Shown here: in pieces, positions 8,272 through 15,748 of the stretch
Layout: every line of letters begins with the position of its first letter
How positions within the stretch are numbered: the stretch's first letter is position 1
NCBI GenBank assembly: GCA_047638695.1
Contig: JBLINY010000052.1
Location: forward strand, 1-29,252
Length of the DNA stretch: 29,252 nt
Direction of reading: 5' to 3'
Origin: JAHECQ01 sp047638695
Lineage (GTDB): Bacteria; Actinomycetota; Acidimicrobiia; Acidimicrobiales; SZUA-35
Made by a program: the position numbers and the translations under genes
The notes under the pieces: generated by a model
Seen by the model: only the letters and a program-made list of their open reading frames with translations
What the model was told of the DNA's origin: nothing
Databases searched by the model: none

Positions 8272-9564
8272 CTATGGGTTAGTCACCACACTGGCAGCGA
8301 CCCCGCAGGGCAGAAAGACAACCTGCTCAGCAACGGTTTCGACGAGCAGCGTGGCCGAGCTCGGACCATCGCGCAGAATCTGATCCGGTCCACGAAAGCC
8401 CGGGTTGTGGTCTCCCAACCAAAGAAGCCCTTGCGCCCAAACGCCCGGTTCCACAGCCCTGGCTACCTCGGCTGGCCCGAGGTTGGTGGCGTCAACGGCC
8501 AACACCCCGCGACGAATGGCATCGGTGTCGATGTCGTGGGCCTGATGCACGAGGGCATCGCCGAGGAACTCGAAACTGCCGTCGGCAGGCACTCCCAACA
8601 CATTGAGCGGCACATCAGGGTGGAACGTGACGAACTCGATCAGCATCGAGCGGAAAAGCGGCAACCCCAGCGGTGAGTTGATGCTCATCAGGGTGTAGCT
8701 GCCAAGCACCTTTACCGGCACCGGCACCCATGCGTCGAAGATTCGGGGTCCGAGCAAGGCATCGAGTTCGTCGAGCTGGGATTGCTCGAGATCGGCTGGA
8801 ACGGTGAGATCAAGCAGCGACGGACGATGGCCATAGCCCACCGACAGGTAACCGTAGGCAGGATCGTCATCGGGAACGCGAGGATGCAACCGGGCCGGGT
8901 CGCTCTCACGCCAGGCCAAGGTCATCGGGCCTGTGGGACTACTTATTCGGCGGGCCCGCACCACGCGGCTAGCGACGTCGTTCAGCTCACCCATGCGTCC
9001 CCGCAGGATCGAGATCCACTCGTCCATGACCGCCGACTTCTTGAACCGGCCGAGCAGGCTCTGCACCTCGTCTTCCGTAGGCATTACCCAGGTTTGGGCC
9101 AGCGCCGTAGGCGACTCGGAGACCTCGGCCGGACCATCGAGCATCAGCAGTGTCGTGCCCATTTCGACGACTGAACCCAGCTCGAGGGACACCTCGGCGG
9201 TTAGTTGGAGGCCGTCAATCCGAGTCCCGTTGGTCGACCCTTCGTCGCGGACGGTGATCCGATTGTCGACCTTGGTGAACGTCGCGTGGCGTCGAGACAC
9301 AACGGCGTCGTCGAGGCCATGGATGTCGCCGGTGCTCGTTCGACCCAGGGTAATCGAGCCCTCAGGTAGGTCGATGAGCCGGCCAGCGTGGGGGCCACTG
9401 AGAACGACAAGCTGGCGCCGATTGAGGAGTGCCCGAAACTCCGACACGTCGATCGTCATGGTTGGTAGCAGGGTGGGCTCTGCTTCGACTGACGCCCTCG
9501 CCACTTCCATCGGGACCGGGGCCGCGGCAAAGGTTTGAAAGGGCCGCCCCCATCGCCACTGCAT
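8272..9564 (-). CDS. FHA-domain protein with EssC/FtsK-like N-terminal region
   Basis: An FHA phosphothreonine-binding domain is clear: GSITLGR, the SRRH motif and GSTNGTR (residues 55-80 when counted from the ATG at 9459). After it come HPRVPDDDPAYGYLSVGYG and a VPVPVKVLGSYTL segment. This order is what I know from the region between the FHA part and the ATPase part of EssC/FtsK-type proteins of type VII secretion systems, but here the protein ends without any Walker ATPase. The Hsp70-like gene overlaps it upstream in another frame. Codons from about 9540 onward look coding in this frame, so the start is either ATG 9459, ATG 9564, or the Hsp70 start through a frameshift (see findings). The kinase at 5.2 kb is a natural phosphorylation partner, by inference. 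Confidence 0.8.
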   Translation of the reverse strand: MQWRWGRPFQTFAAAPVPMEVARASVEAEPTLLPTMTIDVSEFRALLNRRQLVVLSGPHAGRLIDLPEGSITLGRTSTGDIHGLDDAVVSRRHATFTKVDNRITVRDEGSTNGTRIDGLQLTAEVSLELGSVVEMGTTLLMLDGPAEVSESPTALAQTWVMPTEDEVQSLLGRFKKSAVMDEWISILRGRMGELNDVASRVVRARRISSPTGPMTLAWRESDPARLHPRVPDDDPAYGYLSVGYGHRPSLLDLTVPADLEQSQLDELDALLGPRIFDAWVPVPVKVLGSYTLMSINSPLGLPLFRSMLIEFVTFHPDVPLNVLGVPADGSFEFLGDALVHQAHDIDTDAIRRGVLAVDATNLGPAEVARAVEPGVWAQGLLWLGDHNPGFRGPDQILRDGPSSATLLVETVAEQVVFLPCGVAASVVTNP

Positions 9565-10588
9565 GTTTGGGGTGAGTGTCGATGACGACGTTCACACCCA
9601 GCGCCGAGGTGAGAGCGTGCGACACCATCGGCAGGCGCGACGAGCCCCCAACGAGCAGAACTGCACGGAGCGCTTGGCTCGTAAGGCCAGCCGAGTCGAG
9701 CGCGTCTTTCATCGTCTCGACGGTGCGATCGATGTACGGACTGATGCTCTTCTCGAACTGCGAGCGTTGCACCATTACTTCGGTAGCGAGCCCGGGCAGC
9801 AGCACCGGAAGCACCACTCGGGTGTCGAATGAAAGCGCCACCTTGGCCCGGGTGCACTCTTCACGAAGTCGGGCAACCGACCGTTGGGCCGACAGATCTT
9901 CGGGGTCGAGCTTCTCGAGGGCTCCATCCAGGCCTTCGAGCACCAGGTTGAAGACGGCTTCGTCAAAGTCGATGCCACCAACGTGATCAAGACCGCGCGG
10001 CTGACCCCGAATGATGTAGCCATCGGCCCGGCGTTCAAGAACCGCGGCGTCGAAGGTGCCACCCCCGAGGTCGTAGACGGCGATGGACGCCCCATCGGGC
10101 ACCCGGCTGCGTTCGTGATAGTGGATGGCGGCCGCGGTGGGTTCGGGTAGGAGCCGTACGTTCGGGATACCGATGCCACGAGCGAGCTCGTCCAACATTT
10201 TCAACTTGAACTCACCCCACGTTGCGGGATGGGTCAGCACCAGCGTGTGGGGACGCTCGCCTTCCATGCTGCTTGCTTGCTCGACTACCCACTCGGCGAG
10301 ACGGGCCATGAGTTGTTCGGACTTATATGTGCCGGTTTCGACGATGAACGGCGTTGGATCCCCGAATCGGCGCTTGAACTCGCGCACGACCTTCCATGGG
10401 GTGGCGGCGGCAACGCTTAGGGCTTCTTCGCCAACCAACAATGACGTCGTGGACGGCGACACCACCGAGCGAACGGCAGCGCGATCGTGGGCCAGCTCGA
10501 CCATCCGAACACCACGATCGTCGGCAATGGCTGCGGCGGTGTATGTAGTACCGAGATCGATGGCAAGCGCGTACGGCACGGCGGCCAT
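9362..10588 (-). CDS. Hsp70-family (DnaK-like) ATPase-domain protein
   Basis: The N-terminal 345 residues are a complete Hsp70/actin-type ATPase domain: IDLGTTYTAAA (10-20), LLPEPTAAAIHY, VYDLGGGTFDAAVL, VGGIDFDEAVFN, LLVGGSSRLPMV and HPKHAVAMGAA. There is no substrate-binding domain. After about residue 347 (position 9545) the frame runs into Arg/Pro/Ser-rich sequence that is only an out-of-frame reading of the FHA gene. The real protein therefore either ends near there or continues into the FHA frame after a one-base shift around GGCCCTTTC (plus strand 9538-9546). The combined product would be Hsp70 ATPase-FHA-EssC-like. The start is ATG. Confidence 0.83.
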   Translation of the reverse strand: MAAVPYALAIDLGTTYTAAAIADDRGVRMVELAHDRAAVRSVVSPSTTSLLVGEEALSVAAATPWKVVREFKRRFGDPTPFIVETGTYKSEQLMARLAEWVVEQASSMEGERPHTLVLTHPATWGEFKLKMLDELARGIGIPNVRLLPEPTAAAIHYHERSRVPDGASIAVYDLGGGTFDAAVLERRADGYIIRGQPRGLDHVGGIDFDEAVFNLVLEGLDGALEKLDPEDLSAQRSVARLREECTRAKVALSFDTRVVLPVLLPGLATEVMVQRSQFEKSISPYIDRTVETMKDALDSAGLTSQALRAVLLVGGSSRLPMVSHALTSALGVNVVIDTHPKHAVAMGAALSNLCRGPGPDGSGEGVSRSRAHPATNHDDRRVGVSGTPQSAPACRSQWPPRWPAHRPT

Positions 10589-10654
10589 GCTACCGGTGCG
10601 TGCCGGTGCCGTCGGATCGTCTCTGGTCAGGGCCTTTACGACTTGGCGGCCCTA

Positions 10655-11530
10655 CTACTCCTCGAGCCGACGAACCGACGGCTGCTCGCCGGTGGTGCCA
10701 TGGGTCATGCCAGTCATCCGATGCTGATTTCGGGTGCCTCGCGTGCGCCCATGAATACGAGTGCCGGCCGCTGTGATACCACCATCTACCGTCATGGACT
10801 GCCCGGTGTAGAACTCGCTATCGGGGCCGGCCAAGAACAACGCGGCGCCGGCGATGTCGCTGCCTTCGCCCCGGCGAGGCCAGGGTTGAAGGTCACCGAT
10901 GACCTCGTCGGCCGACTCGATGTTCCGGCTGTCGCCGCCGTGCATCAGCGGCGTATAGATCACTCCGGGACAGATCGTGTTGACTCTGATGTGGTGAGCT
11001 GCAAGGTCGATGGCCGTGGTCTTCGAGAGGTTGATCACCGCTGCCTTGGCGGCCGAGTACGCCTGTGGCCCCGCACCACCGTTTTGGCCGGCGATGGATC
11101 CGGTGTTGATGATCGATCCGCCTTCACCTTGATCGATCATCGCCCGCGCCGCGTACTTGGTTCCCATGAACACGCTGGAGACGAGCACCTCGAAGGTCTT
11201 GTTCCAGTCGGCGAGTTCAATCTCGGTGATGGGGCCGAAGGCTCCACCAATACCGGCGTTGTTGAACATGATGTCGAGGCGCCCGAACGCTTCGGTCGCC
11301 ATGCTCACCAGCGAGCCGACGTCGTCCTCGACGGAGACGTCGGTTTTGAGGAACCGAAGACGGTCGGCGTCGGCGCCGACCTCTTCGAGCATCTCGGCTC
11401 CGGCGGCGGCATTCAGGTCGCCGACAACGACCGATGCCCCCTCGTCGAGGAATCGCAGCACGGTCGCCTTACCCATGCCGCTGACGCCACCCGTAATAAC
11501 CGCAACCCGATTTTCAAGTATTCCGCTCAT
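10655..11530 (-). CDS. SDR-family oxidoreductase
   Basis: A short-chain dehydrogenase of 291 residues with TGGVSGMG (13-20), Asp38 in GDLN (NAD preference), NNAG (90-93), Ser145, Tyr158 and Lys162. The fold ends with SMTVDGGITAAG near residue 256, and a polar, basic tail of about 35 residues (HGRTRGTRNQHRM and onward) follows, longer than usual for the family. It is probably the last gene of a minus-strand cluster with the CoA-transferase and SMP-30 genes (gaps of 33 and 63 bp), which suggests a catabolic pathway for a CoA-activated or lactone compound. The substrate is unknown. Confidence 0.9.
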   Translation of the reverse strand: MSGILENRVAVITGGVSGMGKATVLRFLDEGASVVVGDLNAAAGAEMLEEVGADADRLRFLKTDVSVEDDVGSLVSMATEAFGRLDIMFNNAGIGGAFGPITEIELADWNKTFEVLVSSVFMGTKYAARAMIDQGEGGSIINTGSIAGQNGGAGPQAYSAAKAAVINLSKTTAIDLAAHHIRVNTICPGVIYTPLMHGGDSRNIESADEVIGDLQPWPRRGEGSDIAGAALFLAGPDSEFYTGQSMTVDGGITAAGTRIHGRTRGTRNQHRMTGMTHGTTGEQPSVRRLEE

Positions 11531-11537
11531 GGCAGCG

Positions 11538-11543
11538 ACGCTA
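11538..11543 (-). promoter_or_regulatory. Probable leaderless -10 box for the SDR gene
   Basis: On the minus strand TAGCGT ends 7 nt before the ATG at 11530, giving this gene its own start inside the cluster. Confidence 0.4.
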
Positions 11544-11593
11544 GTGGACGCGCAATCGGCGAGCAGACTCGCTCCCGCGGGACCTCAACCGAT

Positions 11594-12532
11594 CTAGGAG
11601 TCCCGACGATCGAGAAGCTGCGCTGCGCTGGTATTCAGGTAGAAGGCGTACACGCTCGTGGTGCCGCAGATGTAGAGCCGGTTGCGTTTGATGCCGCCGA
11701 ACTCGACATTGGCGACAACCTCAGGGATGGCGATCTTGCCGATCAAAACTCCATCGGGGGCGAAACAGTGCACGCCATCACCGGCCGAGCTCCAGATATT
11801 GCCATCGCAGTCGACCCGGAATCCGTCGAACACGCCCTCGGAACAGGTGGCAAAGACTGTGGAGTCACCCGTGACCGAGTGGCCATCGGCGGCCACCGGA
11901 TAGCTGTGGATCTGTGGTGGGCAGGCCGAACCAACGTGAGAAACACCAGTGTCGGCGACGTAGAGGATTGACTCGTCGGGAGAAAAGGCCAGGCCGTTCG
12001 GCCGCACCATGTCGGTGACGACAGGTTTGACCGATCCGTCAGCGTCGATCCGAAAGACCCAGCTCTCACCAATCTCCGATTCGGCGCGGTCGCCCTCGTA
12101 GTCGCTGTCGATCCCATACGTCGGGTCGGTGAACCAGATGCTGCCATCGGACTTTGCGACGACGTCGTTAGGAGAGTTCAGCCGCTTGCCGTCGTAGGAA
12201 TCGGCCAGCACCTCTCGTCGCCCGTCGTGGCCGATCCGAGAAACAGCCCGTCCTCGGTGCTCGCAACTCACGATGCGTCCCTCGAGATCGAGACAGTGCC
12301 CGTTCTGGTTCAGGGCTGGTTGGTCGAACACCGCCACGTTTTCCGACGTTTCGTCGTATCGCAGCGTGCGGTCATTCGGAATGTCAGACCACAACAGATA
12401 CCGACCAGCAGGTGAGTACACGGGGCCTTCGGTCCAACGACCTCCCGTCCAGATCTGATCGATGTGGGCGTTGTGCATGACGTAGCGGTAGAACCGCTTG
12501 TCGAGAACTTCGATTGCCGGATCCAAAGCCAT
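11594..12532 (-). CDS. SMP-30/gluconolactonase/LRE family protein
   Basis: A six-bladed beta-propeller lactonase of 312 residues. The conserved metal-binding and catalytic positions are visible: Glu35 in RWTEGPVYS, Asn in KRLNSPNDVV, the WFTDPTYGI block, PNGLAFSPDE and Asp in LYVADTG. Family members hydrolyse aldonolactones or related lactones with a bound divalent metal. A signal peptide is not evident, so it is likely cytoplasmic. It lies 33 bp downstream of the CoA-transferase and 63 bp upstream of the SDR, all on the minus strand. The exact lactone is not predictable. Confidence 0.9.
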   Translation of the reverse strand: MALDPAIEVLDKRFYRYVMHNAHIDQIWTGGRWTEGPVYSPAGRYLLWSDIPNDRTLRYDETSENVAVFDQPALNQNGHCLDLEGRIVSCEHRGRAVSRIGHDGRREVLADSYDGKRLNSPNDVVAKSDGSIWFTDPTYGIDSDYEGDRAESEIGESWVFRIDADGSVKPVVTDMVRPNGLAFSPDESILYVADTGVSHVGSACPPQIHSYPVAADGHSVTGDSTVFATCSEGVFDGFRVDCDGNIWSSAGDGVHCFAPDGVLIGKIAIPEVVANVEFGGIKRNRLYICGTTSVYAFYLNTSAAQLLDRRDS

Positions 12533-12565
12533 CGTTGAGGTCTACCTCACTGACGGCGTTGGGCC

Positions 12566-13795
12566 TTAGTCGATGGCGCCAACGCCGCGCAGTTCGGCCA
12601 GCCGTTCGGCCGACATACCCAGCGCGGTCAAGACCTCATCGGTGTGCTGGTTGCTGGCAGGGGCAGGCGAGCGGACCTTGGTGGGTGTGCGGCTGAACTT
12701 GGCCGCTGGTCCGACCAGCGGCGCCGACGTGCCGTCACGCAACTCCGTGACCTGCAGCATGTCTCGCTCCAAGACGTGGGGATCAGTGGCCGCCGTCGCG
12801 AAATCGTTCACTGGCGAGGCCACAATGCCGGCCTCGTCCATGGCGGCCAACACCTCAGCTGACGAGCGCGAGCTGCACCATTCAGCTACTAGCCCGTCGA
12901 CGGCATCACGATTTTCGATTCGCTCATTGTTGGTCGCGTATCCGGGCGCCTCGGCCAGCTCGGGATGACCCAGTTGGTTGGCCAGTTTGCGCCAGTGACC
13001 GTCGAGAATGAGCGCAATGTACACATAGCCATCGGTGCACTGGTAGTTGTTGGTTGGGACACTTACAGCTATCTGGCTGCCCCATCGTGGAGACTTCACT
13101 CCGGTGGCTCCCAACGTGAGCAAGCCGTTCGACTGGTAGATGATCGAGTCGAGGAGCGACACGTCGACATGCTGGCCCTCACCTGTGTGGTCACGGTGCC
13201 GTAACGCCGCCAGCGCAGCCAACGCACCGTGCAGGCCAGCCAGATCATCGGCCAGGAAGGTGGGTGCTTTGGTTGGCGGGCCGTCGACACTTCCGTTGAG
13301 CGCCATCCACCCGCTGAAGGCCAATGCTGCTGGGTCGTAACCTGGCTGTGGCGACTTCGGCCCGAACTGGCCGTAGCCACTCACCGACAAGTAGACGACG
13401 TCGTCTTTGACCGCTCGGCACTCGGCGTAGCCAACGCCCCACTTGGCCAGCGTCCCCGGCTTGAAGTTCTCGACGACGATGTCGGCTGACTTCACCAGCT
13501 CGAGAAACACCTCGGCCCCGTCGGCCGTGCGCAGATCGATGCTGACACTGCGTTTGTTGCGATTGACCGTCTCGCTGGCAAACGATTGACCGGTGCCCGG
13601 GATCAAGGGCGGCCAGATAATCCCGGGATCGCCCGGCATCGCCACCCGCACGACGTCGGCCCCGAAGTCGGCCAGCAAACATCCGGCCATTGGGCCGGCC
13701 CACGCCGTGGTGCAGTCGATCACTCGCACGCCGTCGAGTGGCCCCGACAAGTCCGTGCGAGCGTTTTGATAGAAGTCGGCCTTCGCATCTGCCAT
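12566..13795 (-). CDS. CaiB/BaiF (family III) CoA-transferase
   Basis: The 409-residue protein has the family III layout: LDGVRVIDCTTAWAGPMAG near the start, LLADFGADVVRV, NRNKRSVSIDL, ADIVVENFKPG, YLSVSGYGQFGP and the catalytic Asp154 in GYDPAALAFSGWM. Members move CoA between carboxylic acids through an Asp-CoA thioester. Length and motifs are complete. It is probably the first gene of the cluster with the lactonase and SDR, so it may activate the substrate acid. A TAGATT box at leaderless distance supports the ATG at 13795. Confidence 0.92.
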   Translation of the reverse strand: MADAKADFYQNARTDLSGPLDGVRVIDCTTAWAGPMAGCLLADFGADVVRVAMPGDPGIIWPPLIPGTGQSFASETVNRNKRSVSIDLRTADGAEVFLELVKSADIVVENFKPGTLAKWGVGYAECRAVKDDVVYLSVSGYGQFGPKSPQPGYDPAALAFSGWMALNGSVDGPPTKAPTFLADDLAGLHGALAALAALRHRDHTGEGQHVDVSLLDSIIYQSNGLLTLGATGVKSPRWGSQIAVSVPTNNYQCTDGYVYIALILDGHWRKLANQLGHPELAEAPGYATNNERIENRDAVDGLVAEWCSSRSSAEVLAAMDEAGIVASPVNDFATAATDPHVLERDMLQVTELRDGTSAPLVGPAAKFSRTPTKVRSPAPASNQHTDEVLTALGMSAERLAELRGVGAID

Positions 13796-13802
13796 GGTCA
13801 GG

Positions 13803-13808
13803 AATCTA
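13803..13808 (-). promoter_or_regulatory. Probable leaderless -10 box for the CoA-transferase cluster
   Basis: On the minus strand TAGATT ends 7 nt before the ATG at 13795; no ribosome binding site is present. Confidence 0.45.
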
Positions 13809-13860
13809 CGCCCATGAACTCAGATGGTCAGCATCCCGAGCATCTTGTCGGCCATCGGAC

Positions 13861-14760
13861 TCAGACGACGTCTGTCGTCCGATGGCCGCGATCTGCTTCC
13901 CAGCTGTCAACGTCGATGACATCGTCAACGACGGTTGGATCAGTGCGGAGGTCAACTCTTTCGGCAGCACGAGGCGGCCCGAAGGCATCTGGATTCGGCC
14001 CGAACAAATCAGCAAACGGCCAACCTCGGCCCTGCTCTTGGCGCAGCAGGATCTTGGCCCTCGCTTGCTCCGCCTTGGCGTTGCTGATGATGAACATTCC
14101 AATGAAAGCGGTCCAGAGTCCGGCGCCACCGTTAGTGAACTGCCACAGACCGACGGCCACCATCGCCCAGCCCATGAAACGACCGACCGTTGCGGCCCCA
14201 ATTGTTGCGCGGTGACGGTTGCCCTTTCGGCTCCAAAGAGCAGCCTGCAGCACCCGACCACCATCGAGTGGCAGCGCCGGCAACATGTTGAACACAGCCA
14301 GGATCACGTTGATGATGCCCAGCCACTGCAGCGCTCCGGTGGCCAACGGTGACAGCCCGAGCGAGGCGCTTCCGGCGGCGGCTAGAAACGCACCGACACC
14401 AAGCGCCAGGCTGACAGCGGGCCCGGCGAGAGCGATCCGAGCGGCGGCGCCCGGTGTCTTCGGCTCGTCTTCGAGCACGGCGACACCACCGAGGGCAAAC
14501 AGCGTGATGCCATCGACGCCAATATCGTTGCGCTGGGCAACCAGGGAATGCCCCAGCTCATGGGCCACGATCGAAGCCAAGAACAGTGCGGTCGTGAGGA
14601 TCGCGGCCGCCCAATAACTGACAACCACCAACCCTGGAGCGGTGGCCGGCAAGATGGTCCCGGCGAGGCTGAACGTGAGAAAAACGGCAATCAGAGCAAT
14701 TGACCAGTGGAGACCGACGTTGATGCCGGCAAATTTTCCGAGGCGGAGCGACGGACGCAT
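13861..14760 (-). CDS. Site-2-type M50 family metalloprotease
   Basis: From the ATG at 14760 the protein has 299 residues. It shows the zinc motif HELGH (67-71) inside a membrane segment and the second metal ligand motif NMLPALPLDGGR with Asp166 in a later segment, with four to six hydrophobic helices in all. No CBS or PDZ domain is present. Such proteases cut membrane-bound anti-sigma factors or other transmembrane substrates; relatives in actinobacteria are the Rip proteins. The frame is open further upstream to 14907, but residues there are not family-like. GAAAGG lies 9 nt before ATG 14760, so I use that start. Confidence 0.88.
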   Translation of the reverse strand: MRPSLRLGKFAGINVGLHWSIALIAVFLTFSLAGTILPATAPGLVVVSYWAAAILTTALFLASIVAHELGHSLVAQRNDIGVDGITLFALGGVAVLEDEPKTPGAAARIALAGPAVSLALGVGAFLAAAGSASLGLSPLATGALQWLGIINVILAVFNMLPALPLDGGRVLQAALWSRKGNRHRATIGAATVGRFMGWAMVAVGLWQFTNGGAGLWTAFIGMFIISNAKAEQARAKILLRQEQGRGWPFADLFGPNPDAFGPPRAAERVDLRTDPTVVDDVIDVDSWEADRGHRTTDVV

Positions 14761-14947
14761 GAAGGGGTGCCTTTCTTTCTTGAAGAGAGGCCTCCGGTCT
14801 TCCCCATCGACCGAGCAAGCTCGGCCGACCGCTGCGCCGGGAGAGTCTCGGTGAGAAACCGTCCGTGATGACGACGACAGCGTGTGTGGGGTACTCCCCA
14901 GTGGCACGTATTCAGTTGTACAAGACCTACAACCCCGCCGAGACCGT

Positions 14948-15011
14948 GGTTCTTCCCATCAGCGGTTCTTCCCATCGACGGTTCTTCCCATCAGCGGTTC
15001 TTCTCGTTCGT
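14948..15011. repeat. Tandem array of a 16-bp unit (four copies, last degenerate)
   Basis: Plus-strand unit GGTTCTTCCCATCAGC occurs at 14948, as GGTTCTTCCCATCGAC at 14964, again at 14980, and degenerate at 14996. Read on the minus strand, the direction of the oxidoreductase gene that ends at 15040, the unit has the core GATGGGAAGAACC. There are no spacers, so it is not CRISPR. Confidence 0.85.
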
Positions 15012-15014
15012 TGG

Positions 15015-15038
15015 GGCTGTGGGCAGATGGGAACAGCC
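15015..15038 (-). terminator. Hairpin directly after the DsbA-like gene
   Basis: GGCTGT (15015-15020) pairs with ACAGCC (15033-15038) around a 12-nt loop, one base beyond the stop of the minus-strand gene. There is no U-run, so it would be a weak or actinobacterial-type terminator. Confidence 0.45.
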
Positions 15039-15039
15039 G

Positions 15040-15657
15040 CTAGGGGCGGTCGCCGAACTCGGGGCCCTCGGTACGGGTGCGTTTGAGCTCCCAAAAACCG
15101 TCGATGTCCATCATGGCGTCGAGGGCATCCCAGAGTTTGAGAGCCTTCTCGCCTTCGGGAACACGGGTGATGACCGGACCGAAGTAGGCCACTCGGTTGC
15201 CGTCGCTGTTGACCTTGGCGATGATCGGCGTACCGACGTCGGTGCCGGTAAGACCCAGGCCGTCTTCCATCGAAGCGTGGATGACTGCGTCCCACGACTC
15301 GTCATCGATTGCAGCGGCATGGATTGTGTCGAGACCGACGTTGGCTAGAGCATCGGCCGGGTCGAAGTCGATGTCTTTGTCGTGGTGGATGCGGGCACCC
15401 AGCTCGAAATAGAGCTTTTGCATCACGGCATCGCCCTCGGCGGCGCGGACCGACTCCATGACCCGCAGCAAGCCATGCGTACGTTTGACCGGCTCGTAGT
15501 ACGAGCTGTCCTCTGGGGGATCGTTCTTGATCAGCAGGCTGATCGGCTTCCAATTAACCTCGAGCTCACGCTCTTCGGCGATGCTGACGACCCACCTGGC
15601 CGTCACCCAGCACCATGGTCAAATGGGGTCGACCCAGAAATCGATGTTCGTCGTCAT
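15040..15657 (-). CDS. DsbA-family Rv2466c-like oxidoreductase, candidate selenoprotein (in-frame TGA)
   Basis: An ORF without internal stops begins only at GTG 15606 and lacks the active site. Reading one TGA (15619-15621) as an amino acid gives a 205-residue protein starting at ATG 15657, close to the roughly 207 residues of mycobacterial Rv2466c. The N-terminus then reads NIDFWVDPI-U-PWCWVTARW, so the TGA takes the place of the first Cys (residue 13) of the CPWC motif, the nucleophile in the family. Downstream blocks fit Rv2466c: ARIHHDKDIDF, DVGTPIIAKV, AYFGPVITRVPEGE and FWELKRTRTEGPEF. The family reduces substrates with mycothiol. A SECIS-like hairpin follows the TGA. The alternative is a nonsense mutation TGC to TGA. 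Homology is sure; selenocysteine is inference. Confidence 0.82.
15585..15605 (-). promoter_or_regulatory. SECIS-like hairpin in the DsbA-like gene
   Basis: On the minus strand TGACGGCC pairs with GGTCGTCA: 8 bp including one G-U, closing the 5-nt loop AGGTG. The loop begins 21 nt after the TGA and has G in its second position, in line with the bacterial SECIS model as I know it (apical loop about 16-37 nt from the UGA, G in the first two loop bases). Folding was done by eye. Confidence 0.6.
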
Positions 15658-15663
15658 CCTTCG

Positions 15664-15669
15664 ATCCTA
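15664..15669 (-). promoter_or_regulatory. Probable leaderless -10 box for the DsbA-like gene
   Basis: On the minus strand TAGGAT ends 6 nt before ATG 15657. This supports the upstream start and hence reading through the TGA. AGGA 7 nt before the ATG could instead act as a ribosome binding site. Confidence 0.45.
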
Positions 15670-15693
15670 CGGCCTAGGACAGAGGTCGGAGAG

Positions 15694-15725
15694 GCAGCAG
15701 AGCTGTACTCACGCAGCAGAGCTGT
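15694..15725. repeat. 13-bp direct repeat between the divergent redox genes
   Basis: GCAGCAGAGCTGT occurs at 15694-15706 and exactly again at 15713-15725, a 19-bp period. Each copy contains the small palindrome CAG-AG-CTG. The pair lies roughly midway between the two start codons, at about -36 to -68 for one gene and -24 to -55 for the other if both are leaderless. A shared regulator site is plausible. Confidence 0.6.
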
Positions 15726-15748
15726 GCGGAACCAGTCACACTGTTGCC

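Noticed and set aside
10487..11971. Plus-strand ORF of 494 residues opposite the SDR and SMP-30 genes
   Set aside because: It is long only because high-GC antisense frames lack stops; it spans two clear minus-strand genes.
14761..14947. Riboswitch in the leader of the M50 protease gene
   Set aside because: Several small hairpins are possible, but no conserved core of a riboswitch class I know is present.
14948..15011. CRISPR array
   Set aside because: The units are contiguous with no spacers, and no cas genes are present.
14865..15086. Small plus-strand ORF of 73 residues across the 16-bp array
   Set aside because: It has no family signal, its codons are set by the repeat, and it overlaps the 3' end of the minus-strand oxidoreductase gene.
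15040..15606. DsbA-like gene starting at GTG 15606
   Set aside because: This start lies inside the first helix of the thioredoxin fold and removes the CxxC active site.
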